DNA of 64,000 nt from Fuscibacter oryzae (lineage in GTDB: Bacteria; Pseudomonadota; Alphaproteobacteria; Rhodobacterales; Rhodobacteraceae), in NCBI RefSeq assembly GCF_016765795.1, contig NZ_JAESVP010000002.1, positions 481,153 through 545,152 on the forward strand, written 5' to 3'. The position numbers were made by a program, and so were the translations under genes. The number at the start of each line of letters is the position of its first letter. Positions within the stretch are counted from its first letter, which is position 1. Positions 18,147-26,941 of the stretch are shown here, in pieces. The notes beneath the pieces were generated by a model. The model worked only from the letters and a program-made list of their open reading frames with translations, ran no database searches and was not told the origin of the DNA.

Positions 18147-19703
18147 ATGACCCAGCATCAGCGCCTTCTCATCATCGACTTCGGTTCCCAGGTCACGCAA
18201 CTGATCGCGCGTCGCCTGCGGGAACTGAACATTTATTGCGAAATCCACCCCTATAACCGTGTGGATGACGCCTTTCTTGCCAGCTTTGCACCGCAGGCGG
18301 TGATCCTGTCGGGCGGCCCCGACAGCGTGACCCGCCCCGGTTCTCCCCGCGCGCCAGAGGCATTGTGGAGCTTCGGCGTCCCGGTTCTGGGCATCTGCTA
18401 TGGCCAGCAGACCATGATGCAGCAACTGGGCGGGCTGGTCGAAAGCGGCCATGGCACCGCCGAGTTTGGCCGCGCCTTCGTCACCCCCGGTGCAGACAAG
18501 CTGTCGATTCTGGATGGCTGGTTCACCGACGGCAACGAACAGGTCTGGATGAGCCACGGCGACCATGTGTCCCGAATTGCGCCGGGCTTTCAAGTCTACG
18601 GCACCTCACCCAATGCGCCCTTTGCCATCACGGCGGATGTGTCGCGCAACTTCTATGCCGTGCAGTTCCACCCGGAGGTGCATCACACCCCCAAGGGCGC
18701 GAAACTGTATGAGAATTTCGTGCGTCTGGCGGGCTTTACCGGCGACTGGACCATGGCGGGCTATCGTGAGCAGGCCATAGCGCAAATCCGCGCGCAGGTG
18801 GGCGACAAACAGGTGATCTGCGGATTGTCGGGCGGGGTTGATTCTTCGGTCGCGGCGATTCTGATCCATGAGGCCATCGGCGACCAACTCACCTGCGTCT
18901 TCGTTGACCATGGCCTGCTGCGCAAGGATGAGGCGGCGCAGGTCGTCGCCATGTTCCGCGACAATTACAATATCAAGCTGATTGCGGCGGATGAATCCGA
19001 TCTGTTCCTGGGCGAGTTGGAAGGCATTTCCGACCCCGAGGTCAAGCGCAAGACCATCGGGCGCCTGTTCATCGACGTGTTCCAGAAATACGCCAACCAG
19101 ATCGAAGGCGCGGAATTCCTGGCCCAAGGCACACTGTACCCCGATGTGATCGAATCGGTGTCGTTCAGCGGCGGCCCTTCGGTCACCATCAAATCGCACC
19201 ACAACGTCGGCGGCCTGCCGGAAAAGATGGGGCTGAAGCTGGTCGAGCCGCTGCGCGAGCTGTTCAAGGATGAGGTCCGCGCCCTTGGCCGCGAGCTTGG
19301 CCTGCCCCAATCCTTCATCGGCCGCCACCCCTTCCCCGGCCCCGGCCTTGCCATCCGCTGCCCCGGAGAGATCACCCGCGAAAAGCTGGAAATCCTGCGC
19401 AACGCCGATGCGGTCTATATCGACCAGATCCGTAAGCATGGCCTGTATGACGACATCTGGCAGGCGTTCGCCGCGATCTTGCCGATGCGCACCGTGGGCG
19501 TCATGGGCGACGGGCGCACCTATGATTACGCGCTTGCCTTGCGCGCGGTGACCAGCGTGGATGGCATGACGGCGGATTACTATCCCTACACCCATGAATT
19601 CCTTGGCGAAACCGCCACGCGGATCATCAATGAGGTCAAGGGCGTGAACCGCGTCTTTTACGACTGCACGTCCAAACCCCCCGGCACCATCGAACTGGAA
19701 TAA
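18147..19703 (+). CDS. guaA: GMP synthase (glutamine-hydrolysing)
   Basis: The 518-residue cytosolic enzyme converts XMP to GMP. The N-terminal class I glutamine amidotransferase domain has LSGGPDSV, the nucleophile Cys in GICYGQQ and the catalytic His/Glu in FHPEVHH. The ATP-pyrophosphatase domain has the P-loop SGGVDSS and [11 protein letters not shown]. The C-terminal dimerisation domain includes [12 protein letters not shown] and ends TIELE, the conserved C terminus. ATG 18147 gives the canonical start; upstream frame sequence is not conserved. It is followed 11 bases later by rpiB. Confidence 0.98.
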   Translation: MTQHQRLLIIDFGSQVTQLIARRLRELNIYCEIHPYNRVDDAFLASFAPQAVILSGGPDSVTRPGSPRAPEALWSFGVPVLGICYGQQTMMQQLGGLVESGHGTAEFGRAFVTPGADKLSILDGWFTDGNEQVWMSHGDHVSRIAPGFQVYGTSPNAPFAITADVSRNFYAVQFHPEVHHTPKGAKLYENFVRLAGFTGDWTMAGYREQAIAQIRAQVGDKQVICGLSGGVDSSVAAILIHEAIGDQLTCVFVDHGLLRKDEAAQVVAMFRDNYNIKLIAADESDLFLGELEGISDPEVKRKTIGRLFIDVFQKYANQIEGAEFLAQGTLYPDVIESVSFSGGPSVTIKSHHNVGGLPEKMGLKLVEPLRELFKDEVRALGRELGLPQSFIGRHPFPGPGLAIRCPGEITREKLEILRNADAVYIDQIRKHGLYDDIWQAFAAILPMRTVGVMGDGRTYDYALALRAVTSVDGMTADYYPYTHEFLGETATRIINEVKGVNRVFYDCTSKPPGTIELE

Positions 19704-19714
19704 GGGCCAGCACC

Positions 19715-20170
19715 ATGACCACCAACACCCGTGTTGCGCTGTCCAGCGACCATGCCGGAATAGAGATGCGTCAGGCCATCGCCAAGCACATCGCCGCCCA
19801 AGGCTGGGTGCCGGTGGACATCGGGCCGACCACGCCCGAAAGCACCCATTATCCCAAACATGGCGAGGCGGCGGCGCGGCTGGTCGCCTCGGGTGATTGC
19901 CGGTTCGGCATCATCCTGTGCGGCACGGGGCAAGGCATCATGATGGCCGCGAACAAGGTCAAGGGCATCCGCTGCGGCGTCTGCTCCGAAACCTTCTCGG
20001 CCAAAATGATCCGCCAGCACAATGACGCCAACATGCTGTCTTTGGGCGTGCGGGTCATCGGCGAAGGGCTGGCGCTGGAGATTGTCGATGCCTTTCTGTC
20101 CACCCAGTTCGAGGGCGGCCGCCACGCCACGCGGGTTGACATGATCACCGCGCTGGAAGGCCAAGGATGA
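19715..20170 (+). CDS. rpiB: Ribose-5-phosphate isomerase B (RpiB/LacAB family)
   Basis: A 151-residue isomerase interconverting ribose-5-phosphate and ribulose-5-phosphate. It has SSDHAG near the N terminus, the active-site Cys and anion hole in LCGTGQGIMMAANK, and RQHNDANMLSLGVRVIG. It sits 11 bases after guaA and overlaps the next gene by ATGA, so guaA-rpiB-monooxygenase are probably one operon, linking pentose phosphate supply with purine synthesis. A LacA/B-type activity on another sugar phosphate cannot be excluded. Confidence 0.93.
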   Translation: MTTNTRVALSSDHAGIEMRQAIAKHIAAQGWVPVDIGPTTPESTHYPKHGEAAARLVASGDCRFGIILCGTGQGIMMAANKVKGIRCGVCSETFSAKMIRQHNDANMLSLGVRVIGEGLALEIVDAFLSTQFEGGRHATRVDMITALEGQG

Positions 20171-20445
20171 TCCGCCTGCGGGGTCAATTGCGCTGCATGA
20201 CCGCCGATGAACGCGCGGCGGTCATCGCCCATATTGCCGACCACATCCGCCTGAGCCGGGCCGAACCGGCCTGTCTGTCGTTCGACATTGCCGAAACCGA
20301 CGATCCGATGGTGTTCGAGGTGATGGAAAGCTTCCGCGACCGCGCGGGGTTTGAGGCGCATCAGGCCCGCACCCGCGACAGCGCGTGGTTCGCTGCGACC
20401 CGGCAGATTCTGCGCGATTTCCGGGTCGAGGAGGTGGGCGACTAA
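20167..20445 (+). CDS. Antibiotic-biosynthesis-monooxygenase (ABM/YgiN-like) domain protein
   Basis: A 92-residue dimeric alpha/beta-barrel protein. Recognisable features are LRGQLRC, IADHIRLSRAEPACLSFDI and the ESFRDRAGFEAHQART segment (ES-x-D-x-xxFEAH), which is the ABM family core. Members include quinol monooxygenase YgiN and small heme or electron-rich aromatic oxygenases that need no cofactor. The start overlaps the rpiB stop by four bases. The substrate is unknown. Confidence 0.82.
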   Translation: MIRLRGQLRCMTADERAAVIAHIADHIRLSRAEPACLSFDIAETDDPMVFEVMESFRDRAGFEAHQARTRDSAWFAATRQILRDFRVEEVGD

Positions 20446-20458
20446 CCCCGCCCCCACC

Positions 20459-21055
20459 CTAAACGGGAAAGGCCCCGCGCGCCGCGATGGCGGACAGGGC
20501 TTTGCGCTGACTGGGCACTTCGCGATTGCGCAGATCTTCGGGCAGGCTGGCAGGGTCACCGGGATGGCCAATGGCAATAACCGCGTGCAGGCCATGGCCT
20601 TGCGGCACATTCAGCGCCCCCGACAGCTTATCCTTGTCGAATCCGCCCATGCCGTGGGTCACAAACCCCGAAAGATGCGCCTGAAATGCCAGGCTGGCCC
20701 AGGCCGCCCCGGTGTCAAAGGCATGGGTCGGGTTGGGGACTTCCTCGCCCGAACTGGTGGTACGCGTGCTTTTTGACCCCACCGCCACCAAGGCCGCAGC
20801 CTTGCCCGCCCAAACCTGATTGCCGGCGCTCAGGCTGTCAAAGATCGTGGCAAAGCCTGCATCGCCGCGCAGCCCCCAGACCAGACGCCACGGCTGAATA
20901 TTGCTGGCCGAGGGCGCCCAGCGGGCCGCCTCCAGCAGGCTTAACATCTGCGCTTCGCTTATCGGCGCATCTGAAAAGGCGCGGGGCGACCATCTGGCCG
21001 GAAACATCTCATCCACAGGATAGGCAGGGTGGCGGTTGGCCGGGATGGCGGACAT
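20459..21055 (-). CDS. Nitroreductase-family FMN oxidoreductase
   Basis: A 198-residue flavin enzyme. It begins with the family's RWSPRAFSDAPISEAQM (first FMN-phosphate Arg and Ser), ARWAPSASNIQPWRLVWG (FMN-contacting Ser/Asn) and, later, GAAWASLAFQAHLSGF and AVIAIGHPGD. The substrate is not predictable; family members reduce nitro groups, quinones or flavins. It is divergent from an MFS transporter gene across a 128-base spacer that contains tandem operator-like repeats. Confidence 0.88.
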   Translation of the reverse strand: MSAIPANRHPAYPVDEMFPARWSPRAFSDAPISEAQMLSLLEAARWAPSASNIQPWRLVWGLRGDAGFATIFDSLSAGNQVWAGKAAALVAVGSKSTRTTSSGEEVPNPTHAFDTGAAWASLAFQAHLSGFVTHGMGGFDKDKLSGALNVPQGHGLHAVIAIGHPGDPASLPEDLRNREVPSQRKALSAIAARGAFPV

Positions 21056-21132
21056 CGACAGGTCTCCTTGCTGCTCAACAGTGACTTAGGCCGATTTGCC
21101 ACCCGTGCAAATGCCAAAGCGCAGAATGTAAC

Positions 21133-21174
21133 CGATACAATCTTGCGGTGGCGCGATACAATCGAAGGCGATAC
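21133..21174. promoter_or_regulatory. Tandem CGATACAATC operator-like repeats in the nitroreductase/MFS divergent promoter
   Basis: CGATACAATC occurs at 21133-21142 and 21154-21163, exactly 21 bases apart (two helical turns), and a partial third copy CGATAC is at 21169-21174. Each full copy includes TACAAT, a good -10 hexamer for the plus-strand MFS gene. Regular spacing on one face of the helix suggests a repressor or activator site. The regulator is not in the neighbourhood. Confidence 0.5.
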
Positions 21175-21183
21175 GTCTTATCC

Positions 21184-22476
21184 ATGCGCACCAATTTCCT
21201 GTTCCGCCACCGCGATTTCGGCCTGTTCTGGCTGGGAATGCTGCTTGTCAACATCGCCGTGCAGATCGAGGCGATCACCATCGGCTGGCAGATATATGGT
21301 CTGGGCCGGGCGACGATGAGCATCGAGGAATCGGCGTTCCTTGTGGGCATGGTCGGCCTTGCGCAGTTTTTGCCGCTGTTCTGCCTGACGCTGTGGGCTG
21401 GCACGCTGGCAGACCGCCATTCCCGCCGCACCATCGTGATGATCAGCCTTGCGGTTGAAACGGTCTGCGTGCTGCTGCTGGTTGGCGTCGCACTGGAACC
21501 GCAACCCGACTATCGCCACATCTTTGCCGTGGCCGCGATCTTTGGGGCCGCGCGGGCCTTTCTGTCGCCCGCCGCCTCGGCTTTGGTGCCCATGCTGGTG
21601 CCGGTCGAAGAGATGCCGCAGGCCATCTCGCTCAAATCCTTGTCCTGGCAGGGCGCTGTGATTGTCGGGCCCTGGGTCGGCGGATTACTGTGCGCCGTAT
21701 CGACCGCGCTGGCCTATGGTGTGGCGGCGGCGCTTTATACAGGCGGCATCGTATTCTGCCTGTTCCTGCGCGCCAATACCACGCCCGTCCGGCAGCCCGG
21801 CCATGCGCTGGAACTGATCCGCGAGGGACTGACCTATGTCTGGCGGCAAAAGATCATCTTTGGCGCGATCAGCCTTGATCTGTTCGCGGTTCTGCTGGGC
21901 GGGGCCACCGCCCTGCTGCCCGCCTTTGCCGCCGACATCCTGAAGGTCGGGCCAGAAGGGTTCGGCATCCTGCGCTCTGGCCCTGCCGTCGGCGCGGTGA
22001 TCATGGCGCTGGTTCTGGCGCGCTGGCCGCTGAAACGGCGGGCCGGGGTGCGGATGTTCTGGGCGGTTGCGGCCTTTGGCGCGGCGACGGTTGTCTTTGG
22101 CCTGTCCAAGAACATGTGGCTGTCGGTCGCCGCCTTGGCCGTGCTGGGTGCGGCAGACATGGTGTCGGTCTATGTCCGCCAGACTCTGGTGCAGATTGTG
22201 ACGCCCGATCACATGAGGGGCCGGGTGTCTTCGGTCTCTGGCCTGTTCATCTCTGGCTCCAACGAGTTGGGGGAGTTTGAATCGGGCGTCGTCTCGCGGT
22301 TTCTGGGGCCGGTGGGGGCGGCCATCTTTGGCGGCATCGGAACGCTTGGCGTCACCGGGCTTTGGGCGTGGATGTTCCCTGCTCTGCGCAAGGCCGACCG
22401 GCTGGACGCCGTGCCGGACGAGGCGGTCGAGACGATGCGCACCCATTCGGTCACCAGCCCGGCCACCCCGGTCTAA
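21184..22476 (+). CDS. MFS exporter (EntS/MFS_3-like)
   Basis: A 430-residue inner-membrane carrier with about 12 hydrophobic segments. The N terminus NFLFRHRDFGLFWLGMLL and the loop GTLADRHSRRTIV (motif A) mark the major facilitator superfamily. DPDHMRGRVSS-like TPDHMRGRVSSVSGLF is typical of the MFS_3 branch that includes enterobactin exporter EntS. ATG 21184 is preferred over an earlier in-frame start at 21148, which overlaps the operator repeats. The substrate is unknown; divergence from a nitroreductase hints at a toxic aromatic. Confidence 0.88.
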   Translation: MRTNFLFRHRDFGLFWLGMLLVNIAVQIEAITIGWQIYGLGRATMSIEESAFLVGMVGLAQFLPLFCLTLWAGTLADRHSRRTIVMISLAVETVCVLLLVGVALEPQPDYRHIFAVAAIFGAARAFLSPAASALVPMLVPVEEMPQAISLKSLSWQGAVIVGPWVGGLLCAVSTALAYGVAAALYTGGIVFCLFLRANTTPVRQPGHALELIREGLTYVWRQKIIFGAISLDLFAVLLGGATALLPAFAADILKVGPEGFGILRSGPAVGAVIMALVLARWPLKRRAGVRMFWAVAAFGAATVVFGLSKNMWLSVAALAVLGAADMVSVYVRQTLVQIVTPDHMRGRVSSVSGLFISGSNELGEFESGVVSRFLGPVGAAIFGGIGTLGVTGLWAWMFPALRKADRLDAVPDEAVETMRTHSVTSPATPV

Positions 22477-22506
22477 AACGGTCGGGGGCCTCTGGCCTCT
22501 GCCGCC

Positions 22507-23670
22507 CTAAGCTGTCCCCTCTGCCGCTGCTCCGCGCGCCCAGGATTTGCTTTCCCAGATCGCCACCAGGAACAGCACCACAGCCGCCAGCGCATTCACT
22601 TGCCACAATACCAGCCAAGGCGACACCGCCGCCAGCGCCGCGCAGAACCCCAGCCCTATCATGTGCGACAGCGGGAAATTGGGCGCCGAAACCCATTTGA
22701 AAAACCCGTTCCCGGCAAGAAAGATCGCCACGCCGCCGACGATCGCGACAATCTCGGGCAAACCGGAATGGCCATCGGGGTGTGCAATCGCAAGCTCGCT
22801 GCCCACAGCCGACAAGACGACGCCCGCCACGATGGGCAGGGGCAGATAGGTGAACGCCAGCCGCGCCAACCGCCCCGGATCGGCGGCATGTTCGATCTGG
22901 TGGGTGCTGCGACGATGGCCGATGTGGAAATAGACCCACCACATCCCAACCGTCCCGGCCACCGCCCCCAAAAAGGCCAGTGTCGGCGGCAGGGTCCAGT
23001 CCATCTCGCTAAAGGTGGCGCCAGAGACCAGCAGCGTCTCGCCCAGACAGATGATCACGAACAGGCCCGACCGTTCGGCCATATGCCCGCCGCGCACCTC
23101 CCAGTTGGTCGAAACTTCACGCCCGCCAAAGGGTGTCCAGTATCCGGCGGCGGGGCCGGTGTATTCGATGGCCAAGGCGATCGCCCAGAACACAAGGCGC
23201 GCGCCGTGATCGGCCAGCCCGCCCATGATCCAGAACACGGCCGACATCAGAAACCACACCAGAATGCGCAGATAGGTGCGTTGCAGCACGGCCTGTCCCT
23301 GCGCCGCGCGCCATACGAACAGCGTGCGCCCGATCTGCATGCCGCAATAGGCCAGCGCAAAGACCAGCCCGCGCCCGGCAAAGGCCTGCGGTACGGCCAT
23401 GGACATGAACAGCCCCGCCGCCATCAGCCCGAACAGCAACAGGCGCACCGGCGTCTGATCGGGGTCGAGCCGGTTGGTGACCCATGTGGTATAAATCCAG
23501 ACCCACCAGACCGCCAGAAACAGCAACAGCGTCTCGACCGCGCCCAACAGCGTGAAATGATGCAGCAGCAGATGGCTGATTTGCGTGATGGCATAGACAA
23601 AGACAAGGTCGAAGAACAACTCGACAAAGCCAACACGCTCATCGGCGCTGCGTAAGATGTTGTGCTGCAT
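22507..23670 (-). CDS. ltrA: Low temperature requirement protein A (LtrA) family membrane protein
   Basis: A ~387-residue protein with about ten hydrophobic segments. The N-terminal VGFVELFFDLVFVYAITQISH and WVWIYTTWVTNRLDPD motifs are diagnostic of the LtrA family (COG4292). The His/Asp-rich early helices may be functional, but the molecular role of LtrA is not known; the name derives from a Listeria growth phenotype. ATG 23670 is chosen because the conserved block begins a few residues later. It is divergent from the DMT transporter gene at 23748. Confidence 0.9.
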   Translation of the reverse strand: MQHNILRSADERVGFVELFFDLVFVYAITQISHLLLHHFTLLGAVETLLLFLAVWWVWIYTTWVTNRLDPDQTPVRLLLFGLMAAGLFMSMAVPQAFAGRGLVFALAYCGMQIGRTLFVWRAAQGQAVLQRTYLRILVWFLMSAVFWIMGGLADHGARLVFWAIALAIEYTGPAAGYWTPFGGREVSTNWEVRGGHMAERSGLFVIICLGETLLVSGATFSEMDWTLPPTLAFLGAVAGTVGMWWVYFHIGHRRSTHQIEHAADPGRLARLAFTYLPLPIVAGVVLSAVGSELAIAHPDGHSGLPEIVAIVGGVAIFLAGNGFFKWVSAPNFPLSHMIGLGFCAALAAVSPWLVLWQVNALAAVVLFLVAIWESKSWARGAAAEGTA

Positions 23671-23747
23671 GTCGCGGTCCTTCCTGTTTCGCATCCAAAG
23701 GCTATCCTGCTCTGGACATTCCGGGCAAGCAACGCAACAGCTTCGCC

Positions 23748-24626
23748 ATGGAAAGTCGCGCCAATCACCTGAAAGCCGCAGCCTGGATGACCGGCTCTAT
23801 CGCCGCCTTCACGGTCATGGCCGTGGCCGGGCGGGCGCTGGCAGGGCGTCACGACGTGTTCGAGATTCTGACCTGGCGCTCTGCTGTCGGCTTTGTGCTG
23901 GTGGTTCTGGCGGGGGCGGCAACCGGGCAGTTGCGCACGGTTTCGACCCGTCGGCTGGGCGGGCATCTGTTGCGCAATTCGCTGCATTTCGCGGGGCAGA
24001 ATCTTTGGTTCTGGGCACTGACCGTCATTCCGCTGGCCCAGCTTTTCGCGCTGGAATTCACCTCGCCGCTCTGGATCATCCTGCTCGCCCCGGTGTTTTT
24101 GGGCGAACGACTGACGGCCTCACGCGCCCTTTCGGTGGCCTTGGGTCTGGTGGGAGTGCTGATCATCACCCGGCCGGGCGCTGTGCCGCCAAGCTGGGGG
24201 CTGGCGGCGGCGGCGGGGTCTGCGGTGTTCTTTGCGCTGACATCTATCCTGACCAAGCGCCTGTCGTATGATGTCAGCGTGACGGGCATCCTGTTCTGGC
24301 TGACCGGAATGCAGTTCGTGCTGGGGCTGGCCTGCGCCGCACTGGATGGCCACGTCAAACTGCCCGATTCGGGCACCGCCCCCCTGCTGGCCCTGATCGG
24401 TCTATGTGGCGTGGTGGCGCATCTGTCGCTGACCTCTGCCTTGCGGCTGGCCCCGGCCAGCTTTGTCATGCCGATCGACTTTCTGCGCCTGCCGATTGCT
24501 GCCATATTGGCCGCCGTGATTTACGGCGAACCCTTGGAACCCTTTGTGTTAATTGGCGGCGCTGTCGTTCTTTTGGGCATTTGGGTCAACTTGCGGACCC
24601 AATTCGGCCAAAAACCCACGGTATGA
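23748..24626 (+). CDS. DMT-superfamily (EamA) transporter
   Basis: A 292-residue protein with ten predicted membrane segments arranged as two EamA repeats (GSIAAFTVMAVAGRALAG in the first; GSAVFFALTSILTKRLSYD opening the second). LAQLFALEFTSPLWIILLAPVFLGERLT carries the conserved Glu-Arg at the end of repeat one and YGEPLEPFVLIGGAVVLLGIWV is its counterpart at the C terminus. Such proteins export amino acids or small metabolites. The substrate is not predictable. Confidence 0.87.
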   Translation: MESRANHLKAAAWMTGSIAAFTVMAVAGRALAGRHDVFEILTWRSAVGFVLVVLAGAATGQLRTVSTRRLGGHLLRNSLHFAGQNLWFWALTVIPLAQLFALEFTSPLWIILLAPVFLGERLTASRALSVALGLVGVLIITRPGAVPPSWGLAAAAGSAVFFALTSILTKRLSYDVSVTGILFWLTGMQFVLGLACAALDGHVKLPDSGTAPLLALIGLCGVVAHLSLTSALRLAPASFVMPIDFLRLPIAAILAAVIYGEPLEPFVLIGGAVVLLGIWVNLRTQFGQKPTV

Positions 24627-24627
24627 T

Positions 24628-24686
24628 GTTCACAATTCCCTGACGCGGCGTCATGGATTGATCGGTGAACAAAGTGTTCATAGCCT
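24628..24686 (+). promoter_or_regulatory. Promoter with embedded TGAACA-N3-TGTTCA operator for the FadL-like gene
   Basis: A candidate -35 TTGATC (24658-24663) and -10 TAGCCT (24681-24686) are 17 bases apart. The spacer contains the perfect inverted repeat TGAACA-AAG-TGTTCA (24666-24680). A further half-site TGTTCA is at 24628-24633, and TGACGC-G-GCGTCA is at 24641-24653. Placement inside the promoter spacer suggests repression. The -10 is weak, so the promoter call is tentative. Confidence 0.45.
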
Positions 24687-24747
24687 TGATCTACAGGAGA
24701 GAGCTGCCGGACCACCTGGGGAGATGGGACGGAGCATGGGAGGTTAC

Positions 24748-25848
24748 ATGAAATACACGAGTTCGCTGGCGCTGGTTGCAGGGCTGGTTGCGGGAACCGC
24801 GAATGCGGGCGGCATTGACCGCAGCGTTTTGGGCATATCGACCCTGTTCGACAAAGGGCGCGTTCTGACGTTTGGGGCCTCGGCGGTCTCGCCGGATGTG
24901 TCTGGCGTTTTCACCCATCCGCTGGCCGGACCGATCCCGACCGGCGACATGGCCAAGGGCTATCCGACGTTTTCGTTCAGCTTCAAGGACGACATCAACG
25001 ACAAGCTGTCCTATGCCATCATCCTCAACCAACCCTATGGCGCGGATGCCTTTTACAGTCAGGGCATCTATACCGGGTTGGAGGCGCACTGGTCGTCAAA
25101 ACAGCTTGCCGGCCTTCTTAAATACAAGCTGACCGACCGGGTTTCGGCCTATGGTGGTCTGCTTTATGTGCGGTCCTCGGCAGAGATCAGCATTCCGACC
25201 CAGATGCTTGGGGGCGCCGGTCAATATGTGGCCAATGCCGACAGCGATGGGCAGTTCGGCTATATTGTGGGTGCGGCTTACGAGATCCCGGACATCGCGC
25301 TGCGCGCCTCGCTGACCTATCAGTCAGAGATCACGCATGACTTTACCGCGCATGAAAGCTTTGCCAACCTGAACGGCGGCGCCACGCTGACCAGCCAGAC
25401 AGAGATTACCTTGCCACAAAGCATCGCGCTTGATTTCCAAAGCGGTATTGCCAAGGACACGCTGCTGTTCGGCTCGGTCCGCTGGTCGGAATGGTCGGCC
25501 TGGCATGTGCGCCCCAGCTATTATGATGGGGTTGTGGGCGATGAAGTCACGGGCTTTGCCAACGATGTCATCAGCTATCAACTGGGCGTCGGACGGCGGA
25601 TCAACGACAATCTGTCGGTCTTTGCGCGTGTCGGATACGAGGCGGGCGATGGCGAAGTTGCCTCGCGTCTGTCGCCGACCGACGGGCGCAAAAGCTTTGG
25701 CCTTGGCGCGATCTGGACCAAGGACAGCATGAAGGTAACCGGCGGCGTTGAATATGTGCAGTTGGGCGATGCGGTTGATGCCTCGGGCACCCGGTTCGAG
25801 GGCAACAAGGCTGTGGGCTTCGGCCTTCAGGTTGCATATTCCTTCTAA
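24748..25848 (+). CDS. Outer-membrane transport protein, OMPP1/FadL/TodX family
   Basis: A 366-residue beta-barrel with signal peptide KYTSSLALVAGLVAGTANA. After cleavage, GGIDRSVLGISTLFDKG and YPTFSFSFKDDINDKLSYAIILNQPYG fit the FadL hatch and early strands. Alternating amphipathic strands run to a C-terminal aromatic (VAYSF), the usual BAM recognition signal. FadL-type channels admit long-chain fatty acids or other hydrophobic compounds. ATG 24748 is chosen for the signal peptide; ATG 24736 is possible. It is monocistronic, with a promoter-operator upstream and a strong terminator downstream. Confidence 0.9.
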   Translation: MKYTSSLALVAGLVAGTANAGGIDRSVLGISTLFDKGRVLTFGASAVSPDVSGVFTHPLAGPIPTGDMAKGYPTFSFSFKDDINDKLSYAIILNQPYGADAFYSQGIYTGLEAHWSSKQLAGLLKYKLTDRVSAYGGLLYVRSSAEISIPTQMLGGAGQYVANADSDGQFGYIVGAAYEIPDIALRASLTYQSEITHDFTAHESFANLNGGATLTSQTEITLPQSIALDFQSGIAKDTLLFGSVRWSEWSAWHVRPSYYDGVVGDEVTGFANDVISYQLGVGRRINDNLSVFARVGYEAGDGEVASRLSPTDGRKSFGLGAIWTKDSMKVTGGVEYVQLGDAVDASGTRFEGNKAVGFGLQVAYSF

Positions 25849-25868
25849 ACGCTGGTTTCAGACCATAA

Positions 25869-25895
25869 CCCCGCGCCCCAAAGCGCGGGGTTTTT
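25869..25895 (+). terminator. Intrinsic terminator after the FadL-like gene
   Basis: CCCCGCGC (25869-25876) pairs with GCGCGGGG (25883-25890) around a six-base loop and is followed by five T residues, a textbook Rho-independent terminator. Confidence 0.92.
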
Positions 25896-25969
25896 CTATG
25901 CCGTGCGGTGATGGCTTTCATCACAAGAAACGGGTCGCCTTGGCGATGTGATCCGCCTAGCTTGCGCTC

Positions 25970-26893
25970 ATGGCACAAAGCACACCCTCGCTCCGCATCC
26001 CCCCTGTCGGCTGGCTTTTGATGGCAGGTCTGGCCCTGATTTGGGGCGGATCATTCGTCGCCAATCGTCAGGCGCTGACCGGATTGCCGGTCTTGACCAT
26101 CGTGGCGCTGCGGGTTGCGGGCGGGGCAACTGCGCTGTGGCTTTGGGTGCTGATCAAGGGGCTGCCGGTGCCAAAGGGCGGCAAGTGGCTGGTCACCTGC
26201 GCGGTGCTGGGCCTGTTGAACAACGTGGTGCCGTTCTGCCTGATCGTCTGGGGGCAAACGCAGATCCCCTCTGGTCTGGCGGGTATTCTGAATGCGTCAA
26301 CCGCCGTTTTCGCTGTGCTGGTCGCGGCGGCAGTTTTCCCTGATGAACGGCTAACCCCGGCGCGCGCCTTAGGTGTGGCACTAGGGTTGGCGGGGGTGAT
26401 TGTGGCGGTTGGCCCCAAGGCATTGGCCGCGTTTGATCTGCGTTCAACCGCGCAACTGGCCTGCCTTGGCGCAGCCGTTTCCTATGCCGTGGCGGGGGCC
26501 TTTGCGCGCAATGCGTTGAAGGGTATCCGGCCAGAGGTAGGTGCGGCGGGAATGCTGACGGCTGCCGCCGTCGTGCTGTTGCCCGCAGCCTTGCTGAATG
26601 ACGGGCTGCCACCGGCCCTGCCCGCCCTGCCGGTTCTGGCATCGCTGGCCTATCTGTCGCTGGTGGCTTCGGCGCTGGCCTACATTCTGTTTTACGCCGT
26701 GCTGCGCTTGGCGGGGGCGGGAAATCTGGGCCTTGTGACGCTGCTGGTCGCCCCTGTCGCCATCGTGCTGGGCGTGCTGATCTTTGGCGAGCGGCTTTCC
26801 CCCGGCGCCTTGGCGGGCTTTGGTCTGATCGCGCTGGGCCTTCTGGTGATGGATGGGCGCATCCCCCTGCCCGGCCGTCGATTTTCTGCGTGA
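25970..26893 (+). CDS. DMT-superfamily (EamA) transporter
   Basis: A 307-residue, ten-segment membrane protein with two EamA repeats. The first opens GWLLMAGLALIWGGSFVANRQALTG (W-G-x-x-F motif) and ends FPDERLTPARALGVALGLAGV. The second opens LGAAVSYAVAGAFARNALKG and ends FGERLSPGALAGFGLIALGLLVMDGR. It is not closely similar to the other EamA protein at 23.7 kb. The likely role is metabolite export; substrate unknown. Confidence 0.88.
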   Translation: MAQSTPSLRIPPVGWLLMAGLALIWGGSFVANRQALTGLPVLTIVALRVAGGATALWLWVLIKGLPVPKGGKWLVTCAVLGLLNNVVPFCLIVWGQTQIPSGLAGILNASTAVFAVLVAAAVFPDERLTPARALGVALGLAGVIVAVGPKALAAFDLRSTAQLACLGAAVSYAVAGAFARNALKGIRPEVGAAGMLTAAAVVLLPAALLNDGLPPALPALPVLASLAYLSLVASALAYILFYAVLRLAGAGNLGLVTLLVAPVAIVLGVLIFGERLSPGALAGFGLIALGLLVMDGRIPLPGRRFSA

Positions 26894-26941
26894 AATCCGC
26901 CGCCCAAGCCGCTACACCCCGGCAGACAACAGGGGACAGCG

